This document shows, one piece after another, positions 23,363-31,570 of a stretch of 64,000 nt of DNA (positions within the stretch are counted from its first letter, which is position 1; every line of letters starts with the position of its first letter). The notes under the pieces are model-generated. The model did not search any database and had not been told where the DNA came from. It saw nothing but the letters and a program-made list of their open reading frames with translations. A program made the translations under genes and the position numbers. Source of the stretch: Fictibacillus enclensis (lineage in GTDB: Bacteria > Bacillota > Bacilli > Bacillales > Fictibacillaceae); the NCBI RefSeq assembly GCF_001457035.1, contig NZ_KQ758619.1:489492-553491 (forward strand), read 5' to 3'.

Positions 23363-24733
23363 TTACGTTAAATTCATAAAAATCGTCGGATCGCCAGCCT
23401 TGGAGGTAAAGCGGCCATTTTGCGTGATGCCTTGCTCTTCAAGCCACAGCGCAAAGAGGGGAGCAGGGGTCTGGCCGAGCACCTGGCGGACGGTGGCGAT
23501 GTCGTGATAGCTCAGGGACTGGTAATTCAGCATGCAGTCATCGGCCATCGGTACGCCGATCATAAAATTTACACCCGCCGTTCCGAGCAGCATGCTCAGG
23601 TTGTCCATGTCATTTTGGTCGGCATCCATATGATTGGTGTAGCAGACGTCAACACCCATCGGCAGGCCGTGCATTTTGCCCATAAAATGATCTTCGAGAC
23701 CTGCCCGGAGGACCTGCTTGCTGTTATACAAATATTCCGGTCCGATGAAGCCGACCACAGTGTTTACGATGAACGGCTTATAATGGCGGGCGAGGCCGTA
23801 GCACCGGGCTTCAAGTGTCACCTGGTCAATGCCAAAGTGAGCTTCAGATGAGAGTTCCGAGCCCTGGCCGGTTTCAAAATACCAGCGGTTCGGGCCGGCT
23901 GCTGTTCCTTTTTCCTTGATCAAAGCGGTCGCTTCATCCAGCATGGAAAGGGAGATGCCAAACGAATCATTGCCCGCTTCGGTACCAGCCAGACTTTGAA
24001 AAATCAGGTCGGCAGGCGCGCCTTTTTCGATCGCTCTCATCTGGCTGGTCACATGGGACAGCACACAGTTTTGGGTGGGAATCGACCATTCATTGATCAC
24101 ATTTTTCGTTTCATGCAGAAGGGCATAGATGTTGTCGGTCGTGTCAATGACGGGATTGATTCCAATCACCGCGTCACCGATTCCGTAGCTCAGAGCTTCA
24201 TATAAAGAAGCTCTCATGCCCTTGATGTTATCGGACGGGTGATTGGGCTGGGCTCTGGAAGCGAGAATTCCTTTTTGGCCAATGGTCGTCTGGCAGGTGG
24301 TTTGCACTTCAATTTTGGAAGCAGCCTGAATCAAATCCAGATTGGACATGATTTTGGCGGTAGCGGCAATCATTTCACTGCTCAATCCTTGGCTGAGAGT
24401 TAACAGATCATCGCTGACGTGCTGGTCGGACAGGATATATTCCCTCAGCTCGGCGACGGTCCAGTTTTTGATGATTTCATAAACGGCAGCTTCGAGCTGA
24501 TTTTCGATGAGTGCGGATACGTTGTCTTCATCGGGACTGAGCAGAGGGTAATTCCGAATTTCAGAAAGCGTAAGATCCGCCAGCACCTGCTTGGCGGCCA
24601 TCCGTTCTTTCATGGAGCCGGCGCTGATTCCTGCTAATTCGTCTCCGGAACGTTCTTCGTTTGCTTTTGCCATGATTTCTTTCAGACTATGAAATGAAAA
24701 GGTTTCTCCTAATAAGGTCGTCGTTTTATACAT
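23363..24733 (-). CDS. eutB: Ethanolamine ammonia-lyase large subunit
   Basis: 456 residues, the usual length. Conserved blocks include KEIMAKANEERSGDELAG, YGIGDAVIGINPVIDTTD, PTQNCVLSHVTSQM, LAGTEAGNDSFGI, FETGQGSELSSEAHFG (catalytic TIM barrel, substrate and B12 contacts), GLPMGVDVCYTNHMDADQND. Catalytic partner of EutC. AAGGAGACTGACC precedes the ATG. Second gene of the eutA-eutB-eutC series. Confidence 0.97.
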   Translation of the reverse strand: MYKTTTLLGETFSFHSLKEIMAKANEERSGDELAGISAGSMKERMAAKQVLADLTLSEIRNYPLLSPDEDNVSALIENQLEAAVYEIIKNWTVAELREYILSDQHVSDDLLTLSQGLSSEMIAATAKIMSNLDLIQAASKIEVQTTCQTTIGQKGILASRAQPNHPSDNIKGMRASLYEALSYGIGDAVIGINPVIDTTDNIYALLHETKNVINEWSIPTQNCVLSHVTSQMRAIEKGAPADLIFQSLAGTEAGNDSFGISLSMLDEATALIKEKGTAAGPNRWYFETGQGSELSSEAHFGIDQVTLEARCYGLARHYKPFIVNTVVGFIGPEYLYNSKQVLRAGLEDHFMGKMHGLPMGVDVCYTNHMDADQNDMDNLSMLLGTAGVNFMIGVPMADDCMLNYQSLSYHDIATVRQVLGQTPAPLFALWLEEQGITQNGRFTSKAGDPTIFMNLT

Positions 24734-24760
24734 GGTCAGTCTCCTTGAAAGTGGTTTGGA

Positions 24761-26179
24761 TTAGGATGAAAAAGCCAGTGTTTTTACCGAGACGGAAATA
24801 GCTTCTCCTGCGACTGGCAATCCTAAATCGATAAAGTCTCCATGTGTAAAATCAATCTGATCCAGACAAATGATATCGAGCGTTTTGCTCTGTTTGGCGA
24901 GGGCCTGCCCCAACGCTTTTGCGATATCCTGTTCACATAGGACGACAAGGCACTTTGCTTCCTTAAAACAAGCGGTAAATTCAGCAAGGATAACTTTTGT
25001 CAACTGCTGAAGCATTGTATAGCTGCAGTATGGAAAGTGAGATAACGCCAGAGCAACCGGAGGATCGTCCTCACTATAAAGAGTGGAAGCCTGTGTTAAT
25101 GCTTGTTGAACCCGTTCTTGAAACCGCTCGGGCTCCCACTCCTCTTCCTGCTGTACGGGTACATCCACAATCGGAATGTTTTTTAGCGGAAGCCGGTCGG
25201 ACTTGATATAGACGGTTGATCCGCTCACTTCCGTATTTTGCATACCGGCACCAATGACGGTTGCCCTTGCGGTTTCAGGTGCCTGAGATACACCCAGAGC
25301 TTGAAAATGATAGGCAAGAAGCGGGCTGATATCTCCGTGCACGGTCACTTCCTCTAACGTTTCCGGCTTTTTCCCTTTCGTCATGGCTCCCACACCGCCT
25401 GACACGAGCAGGGTATCGGGATGGATCGCGGACCTCGTATGAGGAGACACGAGCAGGGAAGAGGCTTTCCTGCTTCCTTTGACGTAATTGACCGTTTCTT
25501 CCGCCATCAGCTGGCAGATGGAAGAGAGTTGTTCGAAGCTCGCCTTTTCTCCTTTCCTCAATGGATTGAAACTGTTTTCTAAAAATTCAGTCAAATAGGA
25601 AGAGACGTAGGTCACTTGGCCGTCCTTATCCAGACGAATCAGTCTTCCGCCCACATGAAGGGTGAACGTCTCAATGACATTTCCGTCCTGACACAAAGCA
25701 ATGTTGGCTGTGCCGCCACCCACATCGATATTTGCGATTATTTCACCGATTTGAGTGGAGCGTTCGATGGCTCCTGATCCTTTGGCGGCCAGCACGCCTT
25801 CCAAATCGGCTCCTGCTGTCGCAACCACAAAGTTTCCGGCATGCTCCGCCAGGTAATGAACGATTTTCTCCGCATTTTGCTTGCGGGCACTTTCGCCTGT
25901 AATGATAACCGCTCCCGCATGGACTTGTTCCAGGGTGACCCCGGCTTGTTTGTACTCCTTCTGTAGCAACTGCGTTAATTGCTCTACATCAATTTCAACT
26001 TCGTTTACCATAGGGGTGGTATAGATGGAACTGGCATACGTCACCCGGCGGTCGATAATTTGACAGCCTGGCAGCGTGAACTGATCGTGTGATTGTGCAA
26101 TCAACAGCTCACTGATTATCAGTTTGGTTGTGCTTGTTCCAATATCTAATCCTATGCTTGTCATCCATTGCCGGGTCAT
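24761..26179 (-). CDS. eutA: Ethanolamine ammonia-lyase reactivase EutA
   Basis: 472 residues, actin/Hsp70-like ATPase fold: SIGLDIGTSTTKLI (phosphate 1), INDVGGGTANIAL-type block (ANIDVGGGTANIALCQ, phosphate 2) and SGGVGA. It removes inactivated cobalamin from EutBC so the enzyme can be reloaded. First gene of the operon. The start is uncertain: AAAGGAG lies 15 nt before the ATG at 26179. No EutVW two-component system, EutH or shell genes lie near, so control differs from the enteric and enterococcal eut operons. Confidence 0.93.
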   Translation of the reverse strand: MTRQWMTSIGLDIGTSTTKLIISELLIAQSHDQFTLPGCQIIDRRVTYASSIYTTPMVNEVEIDVEQLTQLLQKEYKQAGVTLEQVHAGAVIITGESARKQNAEKIVHYLAEHAGNFVVATAGADLEGVLAAKGSGAIERSTQIGEIIANIDVGGGTANIALCQDGNVIETFTLHVGGRLIRLDKDGQVTYVSSYLTEFLENSFNPLRKGEKASFEQLSSICQLMAEETVNYVKGSRKASSLLVSPHTRSAIHPDTLLVSGGVGAMTKGKKPETLEEVTVHGDISPLLAYHFQALGVSQAPETARATVIGAGMQNTEVSGSTVYIKSDRLPLKNIPIVDVPVQQEEEWEPERFQERVQQALTQASTLYSEDDPPVALALSHFPYCSYTMLQQLTKVILAEFTACFKEAKCLVVLCEQDIAKALGQALAKQSKTLDIICLDQIDFTHGDFIDLGLPVAGEAISVSVKTLAFSS

Positions 26180-26473
26180 ATCACCAATTTTTCATCTCCT
26201 TTTGAATATGTTGACTATCATAGTACAGATTTCCGACATCTTTCACTAACTGTGTCACAAAATCTAACAAACTTTCATGTGAAAAAGGTTACAAAAGTTA
26301 AAATAGTGGCAGATTTGACGAGATGTAACCGCTTTCTAGCAGTCTAACATGTTTTAGCAAGGGAACGAAACAGGTAGTAAAGCCTATATCCGTTTGGGAT
26401 GATACTCCCAGACTTATTGCGTTAAAAGGTATCCTACCATTCATGTTGAAAGTATAGAGTAGAGGTGAGGGAA

Positions 26474-26503
26474 ATGGTCAAAGCAGATAAGTTCGCCTCC
26501 TAA
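26474..26503 (+). CDS. cat leader peptide (MVKADKFAS)
   Basis: Nine codons behind GTAGAGGTGAGGG. It closely resembles the MVKTDKISS leader of the Bacillus cat-86 gene. A drug-stalled ribosome in this leader opens the downstream hairpin. Confidence 0.85.
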   Translation: MVKADKFAS

Positions 26504-26529
26504 AATCGCAAAATTACATTTTAGGAGGC
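26495..26529 (+). promoter_or_regulatory. Translation-attenuation hairpin masking the cat ribosome site
   Basis: GCCTCCTAAAAT (the leader's last codons) pairs perfectly with ATTTTAGGAGGC, which holds the cat ribosome site AGGAGG, around an 11-base loop. Classic inducible cat control. Confidence 0.9.
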
Positions 26530-26536
26530 AAATCAA

Positions 26537-27184
26537 ATGGCATTTCATATCATTGATCGGAGAAATTGGGATCGAGCTCCCTATTATGAACATTATTTAA
26601 GCCAAAAGTGCAGCTATAGCGTAACGGCGAATATTGTTATTACGAAGTTGATAGAAAGGCTTCAGACCAAAAAACTGAAGTTTTACCCTGCATTTATTTA
26701 CATGGTCAGTAAGGTAGTGAATGCACATACCGAATTTCGAACGTGCTTCAACAACGGGGTATTGGGCTATTGGGATCACATGCTGCCGAGTTATACGATC
26801 TTCCACAACGATACCAAAACCTTCTCCAGCATATGGACAGAGTTTTCGCCGGATTTTTCTGTATTTCATCATAACTTTAATCAAGATATGAAGCGATATG
26901 GCGATGTCCAGGGCTTTTTCACGAAAAGCCATGAAGCTCCAAACACCTTTCCGATCTCCATGGTACCGTGGGTCAGTTTCACAGGGTTCAACTTGAATAT
27001 TAATGAAGACAACAACTATTTATTGCCCATCCTAACAGGCGGAAAGTATTTTAACCAGGACGGTAAAACACTTTTTCCATTAGCCGTACAAATGCATCAT
27101 GCGGTCTGCGACGGCTATCATGTGAGTTTGTTTATTAATGAGGTTCAGGAGCTGGCTGACCGATGTGAGGAATGGATGTATTGA
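26537..27184 (+). CDS. cat: Chloramphenicol O-acetyltransferase, type A
   Basis: 215 residues, normal length. FHIIDRRNWDRAPYYEHYL, SYSVTANIVITKL, YPAFIYMVSKVVN, HEAPNTFPISMVPWVSFTGF and the catalytic QMHHAVCDGYHVSLFINEVQ (His193-type base and Asp) are all present, so the enzyme looks intact. It inactivates chloramphenicol with acetyl-CoA, as a cytoplasmic trimer. The ribosome site is sequestered by the leader hairpin, so the gene should be induced by the drug. It is flanked by chromosomal metabolic genes with no insertion sequence nearby, so it appears resident and not on a recent mobile element. Confidence 0.95.
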   Translation: MAFHIIDRRNWDRAPYYEHYLSQKCSYSVTANIVITKLIERLQTKKLKFYPAFIYMVSKVVNAHTEFRTCFNNGVLGYWDHMLPSYTIFHNDTKTFSSIWTEFSPDFSVFHHNFNQDMKRYGDVQGFFTKSHEAPNTFPISMVPWVSFTGFNLNINEDNNYLLPILTGGKYFNQDGKTLFPLAVQMHHAVCDGYHVSLFINEVQELADRCEEWMY

Positions 27185-27197
27185 AACTGGTTTGTGG

Positions 27198-27241
27198 TAC
27201 ACCGAAAAGGCCCTTGAAGGATAACGGGCCTTTTCGGTGTA
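27198..27241. terminator. Bidirectional terminator between cat and the GntR gene
   Basis: TACACCGAAAAGGCCC and GGGCCTTTTCGGTGTA make a perfect 16-bp stem. The inner part (AAGGCCC, GATAACGGGCCTTTT) closely matches the hairpin at 41228-41262. Confidence 0.85.
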
Positions 27242-27254
27242 TATCAGGGAGATT

Positions 27255-27875
27255 CTATTTGGCCAAGGTATCAAAAAAAGAAAGTAAGGTTTGTTGATCT
27301 TTCTTATAAAACGCGATTTTTAATTCATTTATTTCCATATTCATTTTCAACTCTGCAAAATAGCCTTTTTCCTCTAGTAAAAGGTAGATGGAATTCCACA
27401 GTGATAAGTAGTAGTCATTTGAAAGTTGTTTTCCTAGTTCATTAATCCATAAAGAAAACTCCCGCCAAGATTCTGTTGTGCTACTTTCCTGAAGGTTAAC
27501 CGCTATTTTTTGTTCTAAAGAAAGCAAAAGTATCTCTTTTGCGTTTAAAAGTGCAATTTCAAAATACTTATGCAGGTTGGATGAGTCCATACTTTGACTA
27601 ATCAATCGATAGGGAATAAGGAAAGGCGAAGGTTTAGAAACAAAGGTGCCGCCCCCTTGACGGGAATCCAAATAATTTAATAGTTCCAATATCCGAAGTC
27701 CTTCCCGAACCGAAGATCTGCTTACGCCTAATAGCTCGCTAAGTTCTCTTTCTGGTGGCAGTTTTGCTCCTTGTTCGAGATTTTCACTATATATATATTC
27801 AATGATTGACCGGGTTACTTCCTCGAACATTCTTGGAACGGTCCGTTTCGTATACTTTTTTTCCAATTCATCCAC
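27255..27875 (-). CDS. GntR/FadR-family regulator 1
   Basis: 206 residues. Residues 10-75 are a winged helix (IIEYIYSENLEQGAKLPPER, LSELLGVSRSSVREGLRILE, GGGTFV). The rest is a helical effector domain, shorter than usual for FCD. It starts at a GTG (complement 27873-27875) that is very close to AAAGGG, so the exact start is unsure. It is divergent from the second GntR gene across 171 bp that holds a TGGTCAGACCA site. It may control the catabolic cluster alongside it. Confidence 0.85.
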   Translation of the reverse strand: MDELEKKYTKRTVPRMFEEVTRSIIEYIYSENLEQGAKLPPERELSELLGVSRSSVREGLRILELLNYLDSRQGGGTFVSKPSPFLIPYRLISQSMDSSNLHKYFEIALLNAKEILLLSLEQKIAVNLQESSTTESWREFSLWINELGKQLSNDYYLSLWNSIYLLLEEKGYFAELKMNMEINELKIAFYKKDQQTLLSFFDTLAK

Positions 27876-27989
27876 CCTTTAGCGTTTGTTACTTCTATTT
27901 TAACAAAAAGCCTTTTTGCACAGAACATAATTTTAGTATTGACTAAATAGTAGAAATTATTTAAAATTTCATTAAAGCTATATGGTATT

Positions 27990-28000
27990 TGGTCAGACCA
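27990..28000. promoter_or_regulatory. GntR-type operator TGGTCNGACCA, site A
   Basis: TGGTCAGACCA between the two divergent GntR genes, with flanks giving an extended ATATGGT/ACCATAT symmetry. One of four copies in this cluster. Confidence 0.75.
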
Positions 28001-28046
28001 TATGAAAAAAATAAAATTAAAACATTGTTGTGAAAATGGTGATTGA

Positions 28047-28769
28047 ATGGGTTTAAAACCGATTAAAAAGAGAAGGTTATTTGAAGAAATAATTGTTGCA
28101 ATTGAGGAATACATCGAGGAAGAGAACATTTCTTCAGGTGAGCGGCTGCCTTCTGAAAATGAGCTGGCATCCCTTTTTCAAGTGAGCAAAACGGCTGTTC
28201 GTGAAGCGATGAGTGTCCTGCAAGCGAATGGGATCATTGAAAAACGGTCCGGAGCAGGTATCTTTTTGACCGATTTGCATGGAGACACCATAGCAGGACG
28301 TGTAACGAATAATCTTCTGTCTCAGAAGGATTACAGGGAAATCTTGGAGTTCAGGCGGGGGCTTGAAGTAGAAGCTGCTGCATTAGCGGCTGTCAATGCA
28401 ACAGAAGAAGATCTAAGTGCCATTCGCGAGGCTCAAAGAAAACTATTGGAAGCACAAACATCAGGACGATTAGGTTTAGAGGAAGATTTTTTGTTTCATT
28501 ATTCCATCATTCTCGCTTCTCACAATTCCATCTACAAAGAGGTCTTTGACAATGTAGCGGATAAGTTCGAAGAAGGAATTCGGATTAGTAAGCTGCAATC
28601 TTCAAAAGTGCCAGGCCGGTTTGTAGAAGTGTATGAAGAACATAATGATATTTTGGAGGGGGTGAAGAGCAGGGATCCAAAGAAAGCAGCAGATGCAATG
28701 CGTAACCATCTCATCAAGAATGAAAAGAAAATCTGGTCCAATCGGAAAGTAAAGAAAGAGCCTTTGTAG
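28047..28769 (+). CDS. GntR/FadR-family regulator 2 (FCD effector domain)
   Basis: 240 residues. Residues 8-75 are the GntR winged helix (GERLPSENELASLFQVSKTA, VREAMSVLQANGIIEKRSGA). Residues 90-230 are an FCD domain with metal-site residues (EILEFRRGLEVEAAALAA, DFLFHYSIILASHN, VYEEHNDILEGVKSRDPKKA). FCD regulators usually sense hydroxy or sugar acids. It heads the catabolic cluster and very probably binds TGGTCNGACCA at 27990, 28793, 33307 and 33487, repressing until the acid is present (inference). Confidence 0.92.
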   Translation: MGLKPIKKRRLFEEIIVAIEEYIEEENISSGERLPSENELASLFQVSKTAVREAMSVLQANGIIEKRSGAGIFLTDLHGDTIAGRVTNNLLSQKDYREILEFRRGLEVEAAALAAVNATEEDLSAIREAQRKLLEAQTSGRLGLEEDFLFHYSIILASHNSIYKEVFDNVADKFEEGIRISKLQSSKVPGRFVEVYEEHNDILEGVKSRDPKKAADAMRNHLIKNEKKIWSNRKVKKEPL

Positions 28770-28792
28770 GCAGCCTTTACTTTTACCTAAAT

Positions 28793-28803
28793 TGGTCTGA
28801 CCA
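28793..28803. promoter_or_regulatory. GntR-type operator, site B
   Basis: TGGTCTGACCA, 24 bp after the regulator stop and 30 bp before the next start codon. It should control 28833-31530. Confidence 0.75.
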
Positions 28804-28832
28804 TAATAAAATATGAAATAAGGAGGCTGTAT

Positions 28833-29516
28833 ATGGGGAATATAGGATTTCGAATCAGAAAACATTTCGAACGTGTAGACCCTGTCATTGTAAAGGAGTT
28901 TCAAGGAATAGCAACTGCCAATATAGGTGATGTGATGGGAAGGCTTTGGGCCATGGATCACACGATCAAACCTATTGGTCAACGTGGTATACATTTAGTT
29001 GGAAGCGCATTCACTGTTCGAACCCACCCCTCTGATAACCTTCTTGTACATAAGGCGATGGACCTGGCACAGCCTGGTGATGTCATTGTAATCGATGCTT
29101 TTGGAGACATGGGGAATGCCATACTGGGAGAGATTATGTGCCACTATGCGAAAACAAAAGGAATATCAGGGTATGTCGTAGATGGACCCGTACGAGACAT
29201 TGAGGGAATCGCGAAAATGGGATTCCCGGTATTTTCGAAAGGGGTTAGTCCCCGGGGCCCTTATAAAGAAGGGCCTGGTGAGATCAATATGACTATCAGC
29301 TGTGGGAATGTACCTGTTGAGCCTGGTGATCTTATCGTCGGAGATGGAGATGGTGTCATGGTTGTTCCAAAAGAAGAGGCAGCCATTGTTCTGGAGAAGG
29401 CAAAAGCTCAGGAACGTCAAGAAGGAGCAATCATTCAATCCATTTATGAGGGAAAATGGGACAGGAGCTGGGTCGATGATTGTTTAAACCAGAAAGGATG
29501 TACGATTCTTGATTAA
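28833..29516 (+). CDS. RraA/HMG-aldolase-family protein
   Basis: 227 residues of the RraA fold: IATANIGDVMGR, HPSDNLLVHKAMDLAQPGDV, GYVVDGPVRDIEGIAKMGFP (Arg-Asp of the catalytic site), and PGDLIVGDGDGVMVVPKEEA. Members near catabolic genes are class II pyruvate aldolases or oxaloacetate decarboxylases acting on 4-hydroxy-4-methyl-2-ketoglutarate-like acids. Here it may cleave a 2-keto acid formed by the dehydratase. AAGGAGGCTGTAT precedes the ATG, and it overlaps the next gene by 8 bp. Confidence 0.9.
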   Translation: MGNIGFRIRKHFERVDPVIVKEFQGIATANIGDVMGRLWAMDHTIKPIGQRGIHLVGSAFTVRTHPSDNLLVHKAMDLAQPGDVIVIDAFGDMGNAILGEIMCHYAKTKGISGYVVDGPVRDIEGIAKMGFPVFSKGVSPRGPYKEGPGEINMTISCGNVPVEPGDLIVGDGDGVMVVPKEEAAIVLEKAKAQERQEGAIIQSIYEGKWDRSWVDDCLNQKGCTILD

Positions 29517-30582
29517 TCTTGCTGAGGACCGTGTACAATGTCATGATTTAACAAACCTAATTAGAGAAATCTTTTTGAAAGCAGGTCTCGATGAGGAGCA
29601 GGCTATATTGATTTCAAGCCACTTGGTTAAAGCAAATTTAAGAGGTGTAGACTCACATGGTGTCAGCCGGGTAGGAATCTATACAAAACGGCTTGAACAG
29701 GGACTGGTCAATAAAGAATTCAAACCAGTACATCTTAAAGAAACCCCTGTCAGTCTGCTGATTGATGCCGGGAACTGTTCGGGTATTCCGGTAGCCCATT
29801 ATGGGATGAACGCAGCTGTTAAAAAGGCAAAGACAGTAGGTATAGGCGTGGTTGGCATTCAAAACTCCAACCATTGCGGCATGCTGGCCGATTACACACG
29901 CATAGCTGTAGACGAGGATTGCATTGCAATTTCAACGACCAATGCACCTTCAACGATGCCGCCATGGGGAGCAAAAGAAAGGTTTTTTGGTACCAATCCG
30001 ATTTCTTACGGAATTCCTGCGGGCAAAGAAGAAAATATTATTTTTGATATGGCGACAAGTAAAGTGGCAAAAGGCAAAATCATACTCGCTGAAAAAAGAA
30101 ATCAGCAGATTCCACTTGGATGGGCCTTATCTTCAGATGGGGCACCAACTGTTGACCCAGCAGAAGCATTAAAAGGTGTCGTTTTGCCTGTTGGAGAACA
30201 TAAGGGATATGGAATTGCTTTCCTTGTAGAATGCCTTTCCTCCTTATTTACTGGTGCTGCATACGGTCCGTATATCGGGGATCTTTACACGAATTTTAAT
30301 GATAAGCAAAATGTTGGCCAGTTTTTCCTTGTCATGCGTGCTGACTTGTTCCAAGAAATAGAGTTGTTTAAACAAAGAGTAGATCAGATGATCCAGGAGA
30401 TCCGCCGTTTACCTTTAATGGAAGGGGTGGAGAAGATTTATCTTCCTGGTGAGATTGAGAGAGACAACGAATTAGAAAGACGGGAGAAGGGGATCCCGCT
30501 TGGAAGGGAGACTGTCGAGGAATTAGTGACCCTAGCGAAGAGGTACAAGGTACAAGAATCGCTGATAGATCAGCTCGTTTAG
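29509..30582 (+). CDS. Ldh-family (malate/sulfolactate/ureidoglycolate-type) NAD(P) oxidoreductase
   Basis: 357 residues: VDSHGVSRVGIYTKRLEQG (active-site His), GIGVVGIQNSNHCGML, TNAPSTMPPWGAKERFFGTN, IIFDMATSKVAKGKI, LPVGEHKGYGIAFLVE. This is the PF02615 fold, unrelated to common lactate dehydrogenase. It oxidises 2-hydroxy acids such as malate or sulfolactate. A TTG start overlaps the preceding stop, with AGAAAGGATG upstream. Substrate unknown; a hydroxy acid from the same pathway is likely. Confidence 0.9.
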   Translation: MINLAEDRVQCHDLTNLIREIFLKAGLDEEQAILISSHLVKANLRGVDSHGVSRVGIYTKRLEQGLVNKEFKPVHLKETPVSLLIDAGNCSGIPVAHYGMNAAVKKAKTVGIGVVGIQNSNHCGMLADYTRIAVDEDCIAISTTNAPSTMPPWGAKERFFGTNPISYGIPAGKEENIIFDMATSKVAKGKIILAEKRNQQIPLGWALSSDGAPTVDPAEALKGVVLPVGEHKGYGIAFLVECLSSLFTGAAYGPYIGDLYTNFNDKQNVGQFFLVMRADLFQEIELFKQRVDQMIQEIRRLPLMEGVEKIYLPGEIERDNELERREKGIPLGRETVEELVTLAKRYKVQESLIDQLV

Positions 30583-30615
30583 GAATAAAAAAATAAAAAA
30601 TAGAGGAGAATCAAT

Positions 30616-31530
30616 ATGCGATTATCAACTTTAGTAATAAACGGGGAAGAGCAAGCGGCGATCGTAACAAACAATGGAGCTATCTTGATAGAAACGATCA
30701 ATGAACAATTTCAACAACGTTTTGAAACTACGGTTTTTAAAATCATTCAGTCTAATCAGCTCACTCGTCTAACAGATTGGTATGGTGCAAAGGAAGGCGA
30801 GGAGTTGGAGCAGGTGTGTGAAGTCATTCCGAAAGACCAATTCGAATATGCTCCTCTCTACAAACACCCAAGAAAAATATGGGGGATCGGCCTAAATTAT
30901 GTGGAACACGCATCAGATCTTAGTGAAAAAGCCCCAAATACTGAACCGGCCAGCTTCATGAAGCCTGATACGACCATTATTGGTTATAATGATACGATTT
31001 TGGTCCCTTTCCAATCGGAACGAACAACAGCAGAGGCAGAGCTTGGAATTGTTATTGGACAGGAATGCAAAGATGTTTCTGAGGAAGATGCTCAGTCCGT
31101 CATCGCTGGTTACACGACGATCATTGATATGACAGCGGAAGATATTCTTCAGAGGAATCCCCGTTATCTAACACGTTCAAAGAGTTTCGATACGTTCTTT
31201 AGCTTTGGTCCTGAGCTCGTAACACCTGATGAAGTTGAAGATGTCCATGAATTGAACGTATCGACGATTATAAATGGTAACGTACATCGGAAAAACGTGG
31301 TGGCCAACATGACGTTCCGCCCTTGGGACCTCGTATCCTTCCATTCAAAAGTGATGACATTGCTGCCAGGGGACATTCTTTCAACAGGAACTCCTGGTGC
31401 AGTGGTAATTCGGGATGGAGATATTGTAGAATGCCAGATTGATGGCTTTACACCATTAATAAATAAAGTTGAAGACCTAAAGGTAACGAAAGCAAACCAT
31501 CAAGCGGAAAAAGCAGTATCGAAAAACTAA
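30616..31530 (+). CDS. Fumarylacetoacetate hydrolase-family protein
   Basis: 304 residues. The C-terminal two-thirds hold the FAH core: KIWGIGLNYVEHASDL, FMKPDTTIIGYNDTILVP, AEAELGIVIGQECKDVSEED (metal-binding Glu), GYTTIIDMTAEDIL, SKSFDTFFSFGPELVTPDEV, LLPGDILSTGTPGAV. The family cleaves C-C bonds of 1,3-diketo acids or decarboxylates them. In sugar-acid pathways it hydrolyses 2,4-diketo-3-deoxy acids to pyruvate and a hydroxy acid, which would fit the dehydratase and dehydrogenases here. AGAGGAGAATCAAT precedes the ATG. A terminator follows. Confidence 0.9.
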   Translation: MRLSTLVINGEEQAAIVTNNGAILIETINEQFQQRFETTVFKIIQSNQLTRLTDWYGAKEGEELEQVCEVIPKDQFEYAPLYKHPRKIWGIGLNYVEHASDLSEKAPNTEPASFMKPDTTIIGYNDTILVPFQSERTTAEAELGIVIGQECKDVSEEDAQSVIAGYTTIIDMTAEDILQRNPRYLTRSKSFDTFFSFGPELVTPDEVEDVHELNVSTIINGNVHRKNVVANMTFRPWDLVSFHSKVMTLLPGDILSTGTPGAVVIRDGDIVECQIDGFTPLINKVEDLKVTKANHQAEKAVSKN

Positions 31531-31536
31531 CACAAA

Positions 31537-31570
31537 ACAAAACGCCATCCAAGAGATGGCGTTTTATTCT
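31537..31570. terminator. Bidirectional terminator
   Basis: AAAACGCCATC and GATGGCGTTTT around CAAGA, between two convergent genes. Confidence 0.8.

Noticed and set aside
23420..23851. 143-codon plus-strand frame
   Set aside because: Fully antisense to eutB, whose codon use and conservation are clear.
26180..26460. EutV-type antiterminator hairpins upstream of eutA
   Set aside because: I could not find the paired ANTAR hairpins; no EutVW genes are in the window.
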